The notes beneath the pieces were generated by a model that was given only the letters and a program-made list of their open reading frames with translations, was not told the DNA's origin and did not search any database. A program made the translations under genes and the position numbers. A stretch of DNA of 64,000 nt from Rosa chinensis (lineage: Eukaryota > Streptophyta > Magnoliopsida > Rosales > Rosaceae). Location of the stretch: positions 54,279,897 to 54,343,896 of the forward strand of contig NC_037088.1 in NCBI RefSeq assembly GCF_002994745.2. Direction: 5' to 3'. This document shows positions 10,143-23,386 of this stretch, piece after piece (within the stretch, counting starts at the first letter, position 1; every line of letters starts with the position of its first letter).

Positions 10143-13100
10143 ATGGCTTCCACAGCCGGGGATCTAAGGAATCGTGAAATCAAATTGCTCAAGGCCGATG
10201 GGCCTCAATTCGTCCAAAGAAACGATAAGCTTCAAGGTAGAGTACAATTTCTTTGTCATTGAATATGTCAACCTTTTTCGTTTGTTGCACCATTAGGTAT
10301 TAGGGTTTAAGTTTTGTGAGGAACAGTATCCACAATCTGAGTTTTGAAGATAAAAAAAAGTTGCTGATTTATATTATCTAAGTTCTGGGTTCTATTAGTT
10401 CAATAATAAATGGAAAGATTACATGTAGGTAACTCCAACCTTCCGGCACTGGGGATTCTTTACTCTTTTCTCATTTCTTTCCTTGCATTTCATTCAACAT
10501 TAATTGCATCTGCTGCCTTGCTTTTCAATTTTATGCAATTCTTGGTATCAATAAAGGATTCATCTCTTGTGTGGTGACGTGGGTTTTAGAGTTGACGTAA
10601 TGTAATGTCTTTTGAATATTAAAGAACTTAGTTCGATAATTAATGGAAAGATTACATGTAGATAACACCTCCCCCAACCTTCCCGCGATGGGGATTTCTT
10701 TTTCTTTTCTCAGTTCTTTCTTTACATTTCATTCAACATTGCATCTGCTGCTTCTCTTTGAGTTTCTTGCTCCATGTGGTATGCTTTTAATTTTTGTTTT
10801 ATTATATAGTGTTTTGAAGAAATAATGTGTTGTTAATTTCTGTTGGTGTGGTTGGAGGATATCCAAATTTTTTGATCAATCTGTTTTATGATTTTTGGTT
10901 GGTTTCTGCATGTTGCATACCCATCATTAAATAATAAGGTTTTTGAGAGTAGTGTGCACCTGGTCACCTACCATTGGATTTAAACTCATCCCTAACAATG
11001 TTACTATGAAACAGGCACCAAGGCGGTAGAACCAAATAATGCCACTTCTCCCCATGAAGGTATGGCTCTCTTTTAGATTTGCTTGTTTACTGTTTGTGGA
11101 AATACTGGCCCAAACAACTTAAAAGGACTCGAATTCTCTACTCAAGTCCTTTTGCTCTGTGTAATGCATAGCTGATACACTTCAAGTATACTACTTTTCA
11201 TGGGATCACAGATCCTATTGTGTTTCAGCACCTCATGTTTGATCAAACACTCATTTTGCTCTTCTTATGGTACCAGTCAGTGTCATATGGTCATAGTACT
11301 GATTTTGTTTGCTTTTACATTGTCACTTATGCATTTTTTTTATTTTTTATTTTATTTTCATTTTTTGTCTGAAACAGTTGAGGTGCCTTCTTTAGATCGT
11401 CTTGATCTCAATGAGAACTCCAATGGTGCCATTGAGGACTTCTCTGATGGTAAGCTTTATATTTTTTTGTTTGCGAGGAATATTATCTGTGGGTTTCCTT
11501 GGATTCTTTGTGTTGAAGAAAATGAATGTTCATTTGTTTTTGTTTTAGTATTTGGTCAAGATACTGTGTGAACAATTGGTTTCTGAAGGCAACTTCACCC
11601 GCCGCCCTTAACCAGCATACTCATTTTGGTTTTTACAATAGCTTTTGCATATAACTTTTCCAGCCCTTGACCAGTCTGCATGATGCATGCACTGTGCAAC
11701 TATTTGTTAATGGGATCATAAGTCATATTTATTATAATTTACATGAGGTATTCATTCTTGAATTTGTTTTGACAATATCGATACAACTGCTACCATGCAG
11801 TTCTGATGTTTTTGGTTTTAGATCTAACATATTTCGTATATGCACAAGGACCAAAAGAGGACTTGAGGTTGTATGTCATGCGACCTGGTATGACTCACTC
11901 ATGCAGCTCATTGTTACACCAGTTCTGATGGTTTTGGTTTTAGATCAACATGTTTCATTTTAATAATACCCAACAATGGGTTGCGTAAGGACCAAAAGAG
12001 CACTTGTGGCTGTATGTTATGTGACCCTGGGATTCACAGAGCTTGTGGCTGCTTCTCACTTTCGTTTTCAGTTACCTAGAATTTGCTGTGGTCTTGTGTT
12101 TTAAGAAGGAAAATTTTTTTTTGATTGGGTAGACTACACAATGCTATCCCTTGTTTTTTTGGGTACTTCCACGTAACTACCCTTGCCTACCCTTACCATT
12201 AGCTTGATTAACTTGGGTGTCAATGGAGTTAAAATAAATAGGAAAGCTCGGTGAACAGTTAAAATATTATTGCTAGTTGCAGTTTATTACCAACAATTTT
12301 GTATTTTCATTTCTGATCTAATCACTTCCTCCTGAGCTTAGCAATTTCTCAGTCCATGGTATTATTATAGAATTCCTCCATAGTCTCCATTGCATGCTGA
12401 TGTGGCTAATGTGGACCCCCTCTATTTTACGGCGTTGGTTCTAGACTCAACAGAAACAATTAATTGAACCTTTACGAGAAATTAGTCATTTATGTAAACT
12501 AAGATTAATATTTAGGCAACTCCTTCCCTGCCTATCTAAACAATTAATGTGTCTTTAATTTCTGTTGGTGTGGTTGGAGGATATCCAAATTTTTGGATCA
12601 ATCTGTTTTATGTTTTTTGGTTGGTTTCTGCATGTTGCATACCCATCATTAAATAATAGAGTTTTTGAGAGTAGTGTGCACCTGGTCACCTACCATTGGA
12701 TTTAAACTCATCCCTAGCAATGTTACTATGAAACAGGCACCAAGGCGGTAGAACCAAATAATGCCACTTCTCCCCATGAAGGTATGGCTCTCTTTTAGTT
12801 TTGCTTGTTTACTGTTTGTGGAAATACGCTAAAGCCCAAACAAATTAAAAGGACTCGAATTCTTCACTCAAGTCCTTTTGCTCTGTGTAATGCATAGCTG
12901 ATACACTTCAAGTATACTACTTTTCATGGGATCACAGATCCTATTGTGTTTCAGCACCTCATGTTTAATCAAACACTCATTTTGCTCTTCTTATGATGCA
13001 TACCCAACGTTGAGTTAATTTGACCTTCATCTAATCATTGACTGTGATCTGTGCATGATCCATAGCTGTTAAACTCATAAAGTAATACTATTTTTCTGTG

Positions 13101-13767
13101 GGAGTTCATTTTGTATTGCAGCTTCTCATGTTTCATCATACATTCATCTTTGCTTTTCCTATGGTACTGTTCAGTGTTATGTGATCATAGCACTTTTCAC
13201 GGGTTGTCTATTTTTTGTTTCCTTTTCTCTCTCTCTCTCTCTTTTTTTTTTTTTTTTTTTTTGTGGTCTGACACTTTTAACTACAAACAGATGCTTGGCT
13301 TCGTAAATTACTTTATGGTGAAGGTAATACCCCTCCCACTTCCGGCAAGCTTTTGATTTTTGTTTTAAAATATTATCTGGGGGCTCTTTCTCAAGTAAAT
13401 GAATGTCAATTGTTTTTTTTTTTTTCGTTTGTGGTAGGTAAGCGTCGCCGCACTATGAAGTGGAAAAGACTCCCACCTCCAGGTATGCTTCTGATACTTT
13501 ATTTTTGGGTACCTGAAATTTGCTTGGGGATGTGTGTGTTACTTGTTTCACTTCAGACGGGCTTACACGAGCTTCAAAATGTGCACCATGTAATTGGAGT
13601 TACAGTAAATTAAAGTCTGCCTGATTAGTGCTTTGTGGGGACCAAAATAATCACCCTTAAAAGGATGTGGCGAAATTGCAGTTTATTTTCTGATGTCTTG
13701 AACCTTTCCAGATGCAGATTTTAGTTCCCTTCTTGAGGGCCTTCTCGATCCTCCAGGAGTGTGTTGA
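10143..13767 (+). CDS. Gene X copy 1, small basic protein of unknown function
   Basis: Six exons: 10143-10236, 11015-11059, 11378-11449, 13291-13323, 13438-13482, 13712-13767; every junction is GT..AG in phase 1, giving 114 aa. Order of segments: MASTAGDLRNREIKLLKADG, a TKAVEPNNATSPHE linker, an acidic DRLDLNENSNGAIEDFSD, then WLRKLLYGEGKRRRTMKWKR and a DADFSSLLEGLLDPP tail. The basic KRRRTMKWKR block could be a nuclear signal or nucleic-acid contact; this is inference. I do not recognise the family. Exon 2 is present a second time at 12737-12781. The C-terminus (PGVC) differs from copies 2 and 3 (PGEAV) because of an insertion at 13762. Confidence 0.65.
12546..12995 (+). repeat. Internal duplication in gene X copy 1 carrying a second exon 2
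   Basis: Repeats 10826-11257 with few changes. It contains an intact extra exon 2 at 12737-12781 (45 bp, same splice sites) between exons 3 and 4; in copies 2 and 3 this place holds unrelated intron sequence. Confidence 0.85.
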
Positions 13768-14075
13768 GACCAAGCCGACACCCTAAGCCCAAGCACCGTA
13801 TTAGCCAAATTAATCCATGTACCCGGAGACAACACCTGCTCATCTGGTGCAAGAGTACATCTTCAGTTTGCACTCCATTATGCAGTTCTGCCATCTGCTT
13901 GGTTGTAGCTGCATTTTGTTTCCATCTGAATAGTGGCGGTCCTGTGCCACATGTCTTCTCTAGGTTGTATGAGACACACCTATAATTGTAAGCTACAACC
14001 CAGTTTGGGGATCATGAATGAAGAATGCAATTTTGTTTTTCCTGTTTACCTTTCTTTAAATCCCTGAACCTACTA
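13762..14075. mobile_element. 314-bp insertion, possibly a solo LTR
   Basis: Compared with copies 2 and 3, 314 bp are inserted in the last codons of gene X copy 1, bounded by an exact 5-bp duplication GAGTG (13757-13761 and 14076-14080). The insert starts TGTTGAGACC; its other end is CCTACTA rather than the usual CA. It supplies the TGA stop now used. No coding potential. Confidence 0.65.
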
Positions 14076-14236
14076 GAGTGGCCGTATGGACGTTCATGGA
14101 TATTGCTTGTGTTTTGAAGAAAATAAGTGGTGCATCTTTCCTATATTTCCTGGGAGACCAGTTTATTACCCAAATGTATTGTTGTAACATCAATATTATG
14201 ACAAAATATGATAATATTGTTATATTGTTATTATAA

Positions 14237-17080
14237 TTTAGTTAATACAAGTGTCACTAAAATTTAGTTAATACAATCTGATAATGCGATTGCAATCGCC
14301 GCGATCTAAGTCACTGTTTCTGAATTCGTCGGGGTTTGATCGGACTAGGAGTTTATGACATCGCGGTGGCGACGGAGGAGGAGGCTAGGTTAGGGTTTGA
14401 GTTTTCGGGAACTATCTGCTCGAAATCAGTGACAATGGCGCCGAGGCTCGGCTTCGGCGACGCATCCGGCGTCAAGTTCCTTCTCTTTCTGGTGAGATTT
14501 ACGACCTCATCGTCGTGCTTGTCCACTTGATTGTTCCCTAATCTCGCCGTGAGATTCACGCTTTGGTTTTTAGATCGACGCATGATAGATTTCTGATTCA
14601 TGCTTTTCATGATTCGGTAAAGTTTTTCGCGATTATAAGTAGTGGTGAGAGAAATGAACGGCTGTGGAGAGGGGCTCGCGGCTCCGGTTGACTGGATGTT
14701 TTCTCAAAGTTTTTGGAGAACAGACCGCCGGCGAGGAAGTTCGAGAAGGTACTCTTCTCGATTCTTTCCTTTCGTTTTCGGTTGAGTTAGGGATTTTACT
14801 GTTGCTTGTCAGGAGTAGGCCGGAATGAACCAAAACATTTATAGACCAAAGGGGCCCCACTGACGTGGCAAGTTAACATCCTCACAAATTGATTACTTTT
14901 TGTTGACTGGTAAGGGTCTGTTAAGAGTAATTTGACTAATTTATGTGCCGTGATGGTAAAACGAAGAGGGGTTTCTGGTATTTTGACATCTGGGATGAGG
15001 TTTACAATTGGGTTGGCATCTTCTTCATCAAAACCGCGAAAACTTATCTGGTTTGGGCGTTTGGCAGCTCCTCTCCCGGGCTTCAGACGGGGTCGGAAGT
15101 GAATTACGAGTCGGACCAATTTGCGAATCGAGCGACCTCAATCAATGATGTGGTTTCTCTGCAACAAAGTCTCTCTGCATACGCTTCCTCAATGGTTTCT
15201 GTCTCTTTCTCGTTTTGATTTTCTCAACATTTCTACTTTCAACATTCGAATTGATTATCATCGGAATTTGAGTTTTGTTTGCTCGATTAAGGACCTTAAA
15301 CCCTAAATTGATCATTGTGTTTTGCACAAGGGAGTAATTTAGATTCTTTGAATCTCAAACAATGCAAAGCCTATTTGCGAACGGACGGTCTTAGAATTTC
15401 AGGAACCAAATTGGTTTGTTTACAAAGAGTTGAAGAGCACCGGAGGTATTAAGCGTTCTAAGTCTTCATTTCTGGCTTTTTCGAGTCATTGTTTATCGTC
15501 CTGTCTTGATTCTAGTCACTGTTACTTGATTGATTTACTTCTTCTAATCCTAGGTTAGGAGATGGAAATGGTGAAGCATTATATCCCAGACCATCACTGT
15601 ACATGTTAGTGTTTTCTTTTGCTCTAAATTCATGTACACTTGTTCATTGTGAATTACAAGTCGGGCCAAAAGCATTTACTGCTACTGTTTGTTTAATTGT
15701 TGATCTTACAGTAATTGTGATGTATCAGAAAAGGCGGCATTTGTTATTAGTTTTACTGTCTTGTCAATGGAGAACTATCATGATGGGATTGATATAGGAA
15801 ACGATCTAGGTTCAATAGATTTTGATATTCTGGTCCCAAATCTTGAGGTTTGCATCCGTTTACTGTCATTTGGCTTTGTTTCATATTACTTACTCTGATC
15901 ATGCTTCATGCTTGAACAATTTGGCCGGATATAAACAACTACTTGGCATTCTATGCATTATTTGTTGGTTGCTTCTTTGATTTTGGAGAAGTTGCTTTAT
16001 TATTTTTGGTAGATGAGACAGCACATTCTTAGGCAGCGGTAATTGATTGTGTTTTATGCCAATGCTTGAATAGCCAATATGCAAATGAAACAGAACAGCT
16101 GAAAAATTGTTGGTCTGGGTGCCTGTCTATGGTGGGCAGGATTTGGTTCAAGACAGTATAAGACTACTTCAGTTTTGTTGTTTGTTCTCTTTTTAAAGCT
16201 TGCTATTGTGCTGGAGTGGTATTTTCCAAATATCTATATCATTCTTTGTACCGTTAGTCCGTTATTTGTTCTTGAATCGATGACTAAGTAGAAAACTTTG
16301 TTATAGTTTTTGTTCACTTCAATTTCCTATTGTTGTCTCTGTCATGTGTGGGTTTCTAAAAGATTTAGAATTCATTATATGATGGTCAGTGTATAGAAAT
16401 GCGTAGGATTCTCTCATTGCATGACAACAGGTACTTGCACTATTTCAATGACCATGATCTGGTTTCAAATTATTGGCATGTTACTTAAATGGCTTGTGCT
16501 ATTCAATGTGGTGGTTTTAGATTTATAGTTCCTTTTACTAATTTATATTTTATTTCTTTTTTCTTTTTGTGATCTAAGGCCGTGGAAAACTGAAGTTATC
16601 TCAAAGAAAGACTTGGCAAGAGTGTAGCTGGAAGTATCAAAGAGTAAGGTTTGAGCTTCTTTTTCTTCGGTGTATTTCAGATGTGACTACAGATTTTGAG
16701 GGTCTGATTATGATAGAAGTTATTTGAAGAGTACAATATATTATAGAGGGATTTTATAGTAGGTTGGGAGAAGCCCAATGTGTTTATGAATGTCCCTATT
16801 TGACATCCAACTATATTGCTGTTCTGTTGTCAAAGCTTGCTAGAACTATTAAAGCTTGCTGTTCTTTTTTTTCTTTTTCATGTTGCATACATAAATATGC
16901 TAGAAGGTGATCTATTGATCTAGAATGTGATCTTTGGGTTGTCAAAGAATGCATCTAGGTCCTAGATTTGGCCCAGTCTAATCATTAAGAGACGAGGACT
17001 TCAGGTGGGGATGCACACAAACATGATAGTTTATAGGCTGTATACTTATTATTTTGTACATTTGGAAATGAAGTTCAAAG
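14237..17080. other. Long stretch without a recognised gene
   Basis: Homology with the other gene X units stops near 14236. The first 250 bases are GC-richer (GCGGTGGCGACGGAGGAGG region) and could be the leader of a lost gene. Short frames at 14336, 14796-15218 and 15603 carry no known motif. I find no RNA gene or transposon ends here. Confidence 0.4.
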
Positions 17081-17218
17081 TATGGCATAGGAATGGAGGT
17101 GTCAACAAGTGGCGACATCTATAGCTATGAAATCCTGCTATTTGAGATGTTGATAGGCAAAAGATTGACAGATGACATGTTTAAAGACGGCCTGAACCTG
17201 CATAAATTGGTCAGATAA
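17081..17218 (+). pseudogene. LRR receptor-like kinase fragment (EFR/Xa21-like)
   Basis: The frame reads YGIGMEVSTSGDIYSYEILL and continues FEMLIGKRLTDDMFKDGLNL, matching kinase subdomains VIII-IX to XI of class XII LRR receptor kinases (normally STSGDVYSYGILLLE). A stop follows at about 17219. No other part of the receptor is visible upstream apart from doubtful scraps, and a weak continuation near 17380-17455. A gene relic. Confidence 0.75.
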
Positions 17219-17571
17219 GGCTTTGGCCTCCTTATCCTATTGGATGGTGATCAGAGCCGAGTCTTCTAGCCATCCCGGTCAGGTAATCACTTCATCCTGA
17301 TTTTCTATCTCCAGTAAAATGCTATTCGTTCACCCAATTTTTATGAGTTGTGTGTTTAATTTGTTGTCTTTTCTCAGCCAGCTTTTGAGCAAGCACTTGG
17401 AGCCTATTATTGAAGAGGAGCTTTTGAACGAGCACATGGACACTATTGAAGAGGTTTGACATGTAAAACAAGAAACTTTCAACTATGTAATCTTTTTGTT
17501 TACTGATAATCTGTATCAATGTGCTTTGTTTAGTGTAAGATTCGGCTTTGATTATCCAACAAGATGCTTTA

Positions 17572-18780
17572 ACCAATCCGATCGGATTCGAAAATATGGT
17601 GAAATTGGCTAAATTTTTTACCACACTCATAATTTATTGTAATAAACTCATCCAACGGTCGGTTTCTCATTTTCTTTGAATTGCTATATGTAGCTCTTTG
17701 GAGTGTATGATATATAAATATAGATTTATATGAGTAACTACGTTTGATCTAGTTGATCGAATTCGAAACGATAACCAAATTGGTTGAATTTTCTACAATC
17801 ACCATAAAACATTACAATCTCTCCATCAAGCGGTTGGTTTCTCCGAATTCATTTTCTACTTTATGGTTGTTTTAGAATGAACCTAAACAATTTAAATGCA
17901 ATGTATAAGTCATACAACTTTAGGAATAAAATTGGTACAGACCAATGTGTTTGTAATTAAAATTAATTTTTTTTATCTTATGTCCACACACATCCATTGA
18001 TGGAATATATACAAACGTGATGTGAAAAAATAAGCACGTTTCGCGGTTGTCACGGCATCGGTCAACCAATAAAACATATAAGTGACTACGGTTGACCAAT
18101 CCGATCGGATTCGAAAATATGGTGAAATTGACTAAATTTTTTACCACACTCATAATTTATTGTAATAAACTTATCCAATGGTCGGTTTTTCCATTTTCTT
18201 TGAATTGATAGGGGTTGCTCTTTGGAGTGTATGATATATAAATATAGGTTTATAAGAGTAACTACGTTTGACCTAGTTGATCGAATTCGAACATGAACCA
18301 AATTGGCTGGATTTTCTACAACCACCATAAAACATTACAATCTCTCCATCAAGTAGTTGGTTTCTCCGAATTCATTTTCCACTTCATGGTTGCTTTAGAA
18401 TGAACTTAAACAATTTAAATGCAATGTATAAGTCATATAACTTTAGGAATAAAATTGGTATAGTCCAATGTATTTGTAATTAAAATTAATTTTTTTTTTA
18501 TCTTATGTCCACGCACATCCATCGATGGAATATATACAAACGTGATGTGAAAAAATAAGCACGTTTCGCGGTTGCCACGCCATCGGTCAACCAATAAAAC
18601 ATATAAGTGACTACGGTTGACCAATCCGATCGGATTCAAAAATATGGTGAAATTGGCTAAATTTTTTACCACGCTCATAATTTATTGTAATAAACTCATC
18701 CAACGGTCGGTTTCTCATTTTCTTTGAATTGCTATATGTAGCTCTTTGGAGTGTATGATATATAAATATAGATTTATAAA
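17572..18780. repeat. Tandem repeat, period about 524 bp, 2.3 copies
   Basis: ACCAATCCGATCGGATTCG recurs at 17572, 18095 and 18620 with near-identical following sequence. Each unit itself holds two diverged halves (CCGATCGGATTCGAAAATATGG.. and GTTGATCGAATTCGAA..), both ending in CGGTTGGTTTCTC-like sequence, so it is a dimeric repeat. Confidence 0.85.
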
Positions 18781-18965
18781 AAATTAGTGTCTTTAAAAAT
18801 TTATTTATCAACAAATTAGTATCTATATATAAATATAGATTTTTTTTGGTACAATATAGTTATATAGATTGTTATCTTTGGTTGTATTTGATCATTATCC
18901 ATTGAATTTCCAAAGCTTGATTAAAAAAAAAAATACTTGTGTCTTTAAATATTTATTTATAAATA

Positions 18966-19135
18966 AAGCCCGCAAGGCCCGCTTTATATGGACAGGCTTG
19001 GATCCTTTGATTTTTAATAAAGCCCGGCCCGGCCCGGCCCGCAATTATTTAAAAATATAGCAAGGCCCGGCCCGGACCAAGCCCGCTATGAATGGGCCGA
19101 GCCAGGCCCGGCCCGGCCCGTTGACGACCCCTACC
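18966..19135. mobile_element. One end of a hAT-like element with GC-rich arm
   Basis: Clusters of GCCCGGCCCGG units and a terminus GGCCCGTTGACGACCCCTA resemble the right arm of the element at 3897-4813 (GGCCCGTTTGCCACCTCTA). No partner end or target duplication is found, so it is a broken copy. Confidence 0.55.
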
Positions 19136-19499
19136 TAAAACATAAAGCTGTACTATGGTGCCCAGGTCATTCATTCGTGCAAATAATGATCTTAACGTTC
19201 CAACTGAAACCATTGGAAATCAAAAGCTACAGACTATTTCACAATATACACACATTTTGAAATTACAGAACGCTAACCAAACGTTTCCATAGCACCAACT
19301 GTTTTTTGTAAAGTAATCAGCTTCATGGGTTCAGTATTGATGTAGATGATGATAAAGCCGGACGGGGTGCCAAATTTAAAGTGTCAGATTTTCCTCATAT
19401 ATGAGATTAGCTATATGGACTGCATGATCTAAAGTATATAAGGTTCCCAATAATTACAATTTAATAGCAAACAATAGAAATAATATACGATCAAAAGGT

Positions 19500-20447
19500 G
19501 TGAAAAAGTAATAAACTTGCTAGTTTAAAGTTATTCTCTAGTGCTCCACAAAACCCGGAATCGCTTTTGGTTTAGGGTTGCAACTTTTTTTCTTGTCCAG
19601 CGGCGTGCTTGGCCAGCGTTGGCTCGCCTCGCCTGCTCGACGTGACTGCCGGACGGAAATTTAAAAACTAGTGGTCCGGCAGTTTCTTGGAGAGGGATTA
19701 CGGCTCGAGTCCGGCACTGGTTGGGTTTGGCGACGAGCACCGGAAGACATCTTGGGCTCAGTAGGCGGGGCAACGCGAGTTGAGGGTCGATGAGGCACCT
19801 CCTGGATCTCCATGATCGGCAGCGTGGTGGAGGGGTTGGACGGTGGCAACGACGTCCGGAATCGGGCTGCTTTGGACTGGTTTCGACGTGGTTCGGTCCG
19901 GGATCTGGTTTTCGGGTGGCAGCGATCGTCCATTGGAGATTGCAGATGGACGATGGGCTTGGGTCAAGCTTTCATTGTTGGGCCTGAGCTGGGATCTTCT
20001 TCTTGGGCTGTTGGGCTGTGATTTTGGGCTGGGTTGTTTGACCTAGACCTTATTTATTTTGTTTAGTCAGTTTTGTTTCAATAATTCCCTATTTTCAGGG
20101 ACAGTCTAGGCACTTGTGTGCATCTAGCTTTAGCTATTGGTTTTGGTCTTGTCGACTTAATTCTCAGTGTCTTTGGTTGTACACCAATTGAGGTCTCTAG
20201 GCGACTAGATTACTGGGTAATAGTTAGGTTGGGAGGGCCGGATCCTTCTAGCGCCTCCGGCGTAGTACCAAAGGGGGCTCCTATTATGTTTCTACGTATG
20301 TCATTGTACAATGAGTATGCCTATTTCTATGTATCACTGTGGGTACAACCACTAACTCCTTGTCTGTCTGATGGCAGTGGAAGGGTATGTAACAGCCTAT
20401 TCTGGCTTATGAATATATTTTCTCGCTCGCGAGCACTTCAAAAAAAA
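19500..20447 (+). mobile_element. LINE-like retroposed insertion with poly(A)
   Basis: Flanked by an 18-bp duplication AATATACGATCAAAAGGT (19482-19499 and 20448-20465) and ending in a run of about ten A. Such long duplications and a 3' A tail show target-primed reverse transcription. The 948-bp body has a GC-rich 5' part (19550-20000) and a T-rich 3' part like the 3' UTR of plant LINEs; no reverse transcriptase is seen, so it is 5'-truncated or a parasite of LINEs. It sits next to exons of a RABF1-like gene. Confidence 0.8.
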
Positions 20448-20483
20448 AATATACGATCAAAAGGTAAATGTAATCAGGTTTAC

Positions 20484-20762
20484 CTCAAACAGCAGATTAA
20501 TATTATCTGCTGTCTTTGCAGATGTCTCGATAAAGAACATCCCATTCTTTTCTGCATAGTCCATGCCATCCTAAAGAATATACAATAGATGCATGTTATC
20601 TTTGTTATATGATGAAACTATTTTGTACTCTACGGAAAGAAGATGCATGGGATTAAGTGGTATTGAGCTCACTTGAACAGAATCTTCACGTTTCTCATGA
20701 AGATCAGCTTTGTTACCAACCAAGGCCAAGACAATATCAGGGGTCCCATGTTTTTGCAGCTC
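20484..20762 (-). pseudogene. RABF1/ARA6-like Rab5 GTPase fragment (two exons)
   Basis: Exon 20673-20762 reads [20 protein letters not shown] and [10 protein letters not shown], including the NKxD guanine-specificity motif; exon 20484-20570 reads [20 protein letters not shown] followed by ADNINLLFE, including the ETSAK G5 motif. Both are intact, in phase 0 and bounded by GT..AG. The upstream exons with the P-loop and switch regions and the downstream C-terminus are not found. RABF1 (ARA6) works in endosome to plasma-membrane traffic and is N-myristoylated; this piece alone could not. A gene fragment left by duplication or capture. Confidence 0.8.
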
Positions 20763-21366
20763 CTGTGGAGAGCCAATGTTTATCAATTGGTAAAAAGCAA
20801 ACTTGCACCAAGAAAAAGCAGCTATTAACAGCACCACATAATACAACTATTGTGCACACAAAATTCAACTGTGTAAGGGATCCATCTGCCGAGGCATATT
20901 ATCAAGGGAAAAATAGGACATTTGATATGGTGCTTAAATTGCCAATGATGTGCCCACTGATATGTAGCTATCCATTTATTATATCCTAGTGATCGATATA
21001 TAGCTTAAATGCTCTTCCTCCAGAAAATGAAGATTCTGAGACATCAACAACAATCTGCCTTAGAGCTGCTTAGTCAGCCAACTCAAAGCTTGTCCTACAT
21101 TAAGTTTCATAAGAAGAGTTTCAATATTGATTGAGAACTGTAAATTTCATATCTCAAAAATGCTACAGTAGCCCATGTAAAAGTCCAGGCATTAAGATGA
21201 AATATTTTCATTCAACTTTGAACATAAACTACAGCTGATGCTTGATCAATGAGGCGAAAAAACTGTCATCGAAACCATTTTGTAGCCTAATATTAAATTA
21301 TTAAATAGTTTGATTAGCTGTAACATGCTAAAATGTTGAATTCTAATAAGGAAAAAGGAATCGTAG

Positions 21367-21920
<554 letters not shown>

Positions 21921-21949
21921 AAGGAATCGTAGGTACCTATACAGAAAAA

Positions 21950-23386
21950 GGAAAAAACAATGACACAATGTTTCATGACCTATACAACAATTTGCCATAT
22001 CACAAAGTGCAAGATTTAGACTATGACAATCACATGGAGTGTAGAATGCCTTAGGATTTACTTCAAGTAGCCTTTTTTGAACACCTTTGTGTTTTCCTTT
22101 CATATTAGCTCCATTGTCGCATCCTTGTCCTCTTATATCATCAATATCAAATTGAAGAGTGCTCAATGCATTTGTAATATCAGTAAAAAGCCTAAGACCT
22201 AATGTATCATCTACTTTGAAGAATTCTAACCAGAACTCTTCTACTACTATAGGCTTTGAAGAAACATCCACACACCATACTACAAGAGACATTTGCTCTT
22301 CATGACTTACACCGGGAGTGCAATCCACAATAATGGAAAAGTATTTTGCTTCTTTGATACTTGTAACAATTGATTGTTTTATCTCACTTGCTAACATTTG
22401 TATCATTTCATTTTGAATTATGTGACTGAGATATATAATGGTAGTGTGTCTCATGATTTTGAATGCATTGAACAGGTTCTTGCATTGTTAGATCAAATTC
22501 AGCAATCATCTCAATCATTTGCAAAAAATTCCATTATTCTCCACATAAACTTCTCACTATCTCCACAAAATGCTAAATTATTTTTTGCAAGTCTTTTGGC
22601 AACAACAATTATCCTAAGTAATACTTGTCTCCAATGCTCTTTCTCTTTCGTAATCTGTTCTCGCTAGCTTTTATCAATTATCTTATTCTTTTCTAGTCTC
22701 TTTTTCAGTTCAACCCATCTACTCATACAATAAGCATGCACATTACTTGTTTCATGACCCTTAAGCCTCCAACCAAGGTTCTTCCAATCTTTGTATCCTA
22801 CACCAGCTATGTTGCCAATTATTTTTTTGCCCATCCTTCTTAAACAACTTGAAGCAAAAGCAAAATATTCTATCTATAGCCAATTCCGATCTTGCTTCTC
22901 GCCATTTGTTGTAAATATCGAAAGAAATATTCTGAAGAAAAATGTCTGCCTCTACTATCTTTGGGGAACTTGTAATCATGGTCTCTTTGAGGACCTCTTT
23001 TAGCCAAAAACAATCTTATCCCAATTACCTGGGTCATCAGCATTCAAAGGAAAGTTAATTTGCTCATTGAAATCTTCATTTTGGACACCTTGATCCATAC
23101 TATCATTATCTTCCTCATCCATGAGTTGATCTTCATTCTCAGTGTCAATTATATGCTCTCTTTCTTCTTCACCATGATTCTCATGAGCATTCATGGGTTC
23201 ATCTTGTTGTTCATTATTATGCTCATCTTCCTGATCATTCACCACATTTTGAACTGACGTTCCTGCTTTTTTGTTTCCCGCAAAATACTTATCAAGTGAT
23301 CCAGCTAGAGATTGAGTTAATGCTTCTTGTCATTCCTTTTCTTTTCTCTTTTGAGCTCCAGACTTGTTTTTTCTAATGGGAGGCAT
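21950..23386 (-). pseudogene. hAT-type transposase relic (zf-TTF / DUF4371, ZMYM1-like)
   Basis: Read from 23386: MPPIRKNKSGAQKRKEKE, an acidic linker ending LNADDPGNWDKIVFG, then a TTF-type zinc-finger region (ELAIDRIFCFCFKLFKKDG) and, after several stops, the DUF4371 core ([58 protein letters not shown]). This is the usual order of plant TTF-type hAT-like transposases. At least three stops or frameshifts break it and the C-terminal dimerisation domain is missing, cut near the retroposed RPL34. Terminal repeats were not found. Confidence 0.8.

Noticed and set aside
17380..17455. Continuation of the receptor-kinase fragment
   Set aside because: LSKHLEPIIEEELLNEHMDT has only a vague resemblance to receptor-kinase C-termini; not listed as a feature.
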